From Planctomycetaceae bacterium TMED10 (GTDB lineage Bacteria; Planctomycetota; Planctomycetia; Pirellulales; UBA7805): DNA of 7,917 nt. The notes below the pieces were generated by a model. The model was given only the letters and a program-made list of their open reading frames with translations, had not been told where the DNA came from and made no database searches. This document shows positions 6,525-7,917 of this stretch, in pieces; position 1 is the stretch's first letter; every line of letters begins with the position of its first letter. The DNA lies in assembly GCA_002168195.1 (NCBI GenBank), contig NHBP01000092.1, forward strand, positions 9,190 through 17,106, written 5' to 3'. Position numbers and translations under genes: made by a program.

Positions 6525-6889
6525 TTTTCCTCTTCTCGGCGTTTCCGGGCAGCGCGAAACGATATGATGCACGCGACCAGATAGCCAACACATAAAACCG
6601 CCATGAGGGCCAGATTGGTTTGCACAAAGCGATTGGCTTCTTCCTTGCCTAGTGAAGAAAAAAGTCGACCGCCTGAGGCGATCGCACCGAGTAATGCAAC
6701 GATTGCGGAAAAGTGCATCAGGTGTTTTCGTAATCCATCATTCAAAGCCGATCCAAAACCGCAGAGGAGAATTGCGATTCCAAAGAAAGCGGGAATCAGA
6801 GCAGTCACGCTTTTTACTTCCGAACCCATATATCCATAGAGTCCATTGCCGATTAGTAGGATGCCAAAGATTGTTGCGGCCTTAACCAT
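6512..6889 (-). CDS. Small four-helix membrane protein of unknown function
   Basis: A 125-residue integral membrane protein (numbered from ATG 6889). Four hydrophobic helices are visible at about 4-20, 29-50, 56-75 and 88-111, followed by a highly charged C terminus (ARKRREEEN) that is probably cytoplasmic. Conserved-looking features are GLYGY at the end of helix 1, TALIPAFFG at the start of helix 2 and RKHLMHF leading into helix 3. I have the impression of a widespread small-protein family in planctomycetes but cannot name it. Three starts compete: TTG 6901, ATG 6892 and ATG 6889. GGAG at 6896-6899 is 6 nt from ATG 6889 and only 3 nt from ATG 6892, so 6889 is chosen. It lies between the decarboxylase gene (118 bp upstream) and the PEP-CTERM gene (231 bp downstream), all on the same strand. 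Function unknown. Confidence 0.75.
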   Translation of the reverse strand: MVKAATIFGILLIGNGLYGYMGSEVKSVTALIPAFFGIAILLCGFGSALNDGLRKHLMHFSAIVALLGAIASGGRLFSSLGKEEANRFVQTNLALMAVLCVGYLVACIISFRAARKRREEENAAT

Positions 6890-6900
6890 CATTCTCTCCA

Positions 6901-6949
6901 ATTGAATTTATTGAATACTTTTCAGTCAATCTGATTCTCTTTAGTCAAT
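6901..6949. repeat. Short direct repeats upstream of the small membrane protein gene
   Basis: AGTCAAT occurs at 6924-6930 and 6943-6949, and ATTGAAT at 6901-6907 and 6910-6916, in an AT-rich gap. On the minus strand the first pair reads ATTGACT and contains TTGACT, a good -35-like hexamer, but I could not place a convincing -10 at proper spacing without running into the ribosome site. A promoter or operator region is possible. Confidence 0.3.
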
Positions 6950-7007
6950 ATCTGTTGAACGCACAGTCTTTTCATTTTCGACGTTTCACGTTTTCATCTT
7001 CACTAAA

Positions 7008-7917
7008 TCAATCGCGCACACAATCAACGGAATAGTGAACGTTGCCTGTGGATTTATCCCGATTTGCTGTGACTCCGTGAACCTCATGCTCGAATCCCGG
7101 AAAGGCACTATCAAAATCAGCAAGCATGTTGAGGAATTCAATCAATCGCGGAGTACGCTGGTTGTCAAAACGCTCTCCGGGCATGATTATCGGAATGCCC
7201 GGTGGGTAGGGAACAACCATCACCGAGGCCACCCGGCCATCGACATCCTCGAGCGCAACTCGATCCACGTCGCCACTCACCATGGCTTTGAACGCAGCAC
7301 TCGGTGTCGTGGATTGTTCAGGGATGGTTCCATAAACATCTGCAGAGATCGTCGCAGCATCTTGCTGTTTAAAAAAATGATGCATTTCTTGGCAGAGATC
7401 TTGTATCCGCATGTTCGCATAACGATCGGGATTTTCTTTGAACAGGTCGGGGAGTACATCTTCCAAACGATCATTGCGATCAAAATATTTCTTGAAACGA
7501 AAGAGTTCGGAGAGTAATGTGCCTGACTTGCCGCGACTGATCCCAATGGAAAAGAGGACCAGGAATGCATAATTGCCTGTTTTTTCAACCACGATTCCAT
7601 GTTGCTGGAGAAAGGCACTGATGATCGCCGCCGGAATCCCTGTCTGCTGCCAATTGCCGGCAATGTCGAGTCCGGGAGTCATCACCGTCACCTTCGTGGG
7701 ATCAAGCATGACGAATCGATCGCGTAGTCCATCGTATCCGTGCCATTCTTCTTTGGGATTTAACAGCCAGAATGACGTATCGATCGTGACATCATCGCCC
7801 TCCGGTAGTGCGGCGGAGGCCAAAGGTGCGGTCGCGTGACGCATACCGCGTTTTTCAATGCCCGGTGGCTGAAACAGGGTAAACCACCAATCGTCGCTCT
7901 GCTCGGCTTTGGAGGCG
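7008..7917 (-). CDS. Orn/Lys/Arg decarboxylase, C-terminal part (AdiA-like), 5' end beyond window
   Basis: C-terminal 302 residues of a PLP-dependent fold-type I amino-acid decarboxylase. The family removes CO2 from arginine, lysine or ornithine to give agmatine, cadaverine or putrescine. The frame is open to the right edge, so ATG 7844 is internal, not the start. Visible family motifs, numbered from the fragment: WHGYDGL (58-64), LDPTKVTVMTPG (71-82), GIPAAIISAFL (93-103), HGIVVEKTG (106-114), LFSIGISRGK (121-130), YANMRIQDL (166-174), VPYPPGIPIIMPGE (235-248) and FPGFEHEVHG. The pieces SRGKSGTLL, GRVASVMVVPYPPGIP and FPGFEHE look nearer to biodegradative arginine decarboxylase AdiA than to lysine decarboxylases CadA/LdcC, but substrate cannot be settled. 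The catalytic lysine that binds PLP, the N-terminal wing domain and the start all lie outside the window. The next gene downstream begins 118 bp away. Confidence 0.92.
   Translation of the reverse strand, partial: ASKAEQSDDWWFTLFQPPGIEKRGMRHATAPLASAALPEGDDVTIDTSFWLLNPKEEWHGYDGLRDRFVMLDPTKVTVMTPGLDIAGNWQQTGIPAAIISAFLQQHGIVVEKTGNYAFLVLFSIGISRGKSGTLLSELFRFKKYFDRNDRLEDVLPDLFKENPDRYANMRIQDLCQEMHHFFKQQDAATISADVYGTIPEQSTTPSAAFKAMVSGDVDRVALEDVDGRVASVMVVPYPPGIPIIMPGERFDNQRTPRLIEFLNMLADFDSAFPGFEHEVHGVTANRDKSTGNVHYSVDCVRD

Noticed and set aside
7035..7517. 160-residue plus-strand frame opposite the decarboxylase
   Set aside because: Antisense shadow of a strongly conserved enzyme; no domain visible.

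Overview
This 7.9 kb window looks like an ordinary stretch of bacterial chromosome. The source is most likely a member of the Planctomycetota, inferred from gene content rather than from any marker gene. The pointers are an exported Arg/Gly-rich protein with a Trp-rich block of the sort often labelled 'mu-protocadherin-like' in planctomycete genomes, an exported protein with a PEP-CTERM sorting tail, and several small membrane or lipoproteins of unknown function. I saw no tRNA, rRNA, CRISPR array, insertion sequence or phage gene.

Eight of the nine genes lie on the minus strand. From left to right they are: the start of a succinate dehydrogenase cytochrome b subunit (sdhC, running off the left edge); a hotdog-fold acyl-CoA thioesterase preceded by a small lipoprotein gene 53 bp upstream; one plus-strand gene for a four-helix membrane protein; a pentameric ligand-gated ion channel convergent with it (4 bp between stop codons); the Arg/Gly-rich exported protein; the PEP-CTERM protein; a small four-helix membrane protein; and the C-terminal 302 residues of an AdiA-like Orn/Lys/Arg decarboxylase running off the right edge. 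Several starts differ from the longest open frame: ATG 3203 for the channel and ATG 6280 for the PEP-CTERM protein (both put a signal peptide at the N terminus), ATG 1670 and ATG 6889 for the small membrane proteins (both placed by Shine-Dalgarno sequences). The thioesterase and the Arg/Gly-rich protein use GTG.

The genes do not form one obvious pathway. sdhC belongs to the respiratory chain and the TCA cycle, the thioesterase to acyl-CoA turnover, and the decarboxylase to amino-acid decarboxylation and amine production. Most of the middle of the window encodes envelope proteins. The most notable gene is the bacterial Cys-loop-type channel, with a well preserved ligand-binding domain and pore. 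Its pore-lining helix closely resembles that of ELIC, a bacterial channel opened by primary amines, and an amine-producing decarboxylase lies about 4 kb away. That pairing is only a hypothesis.
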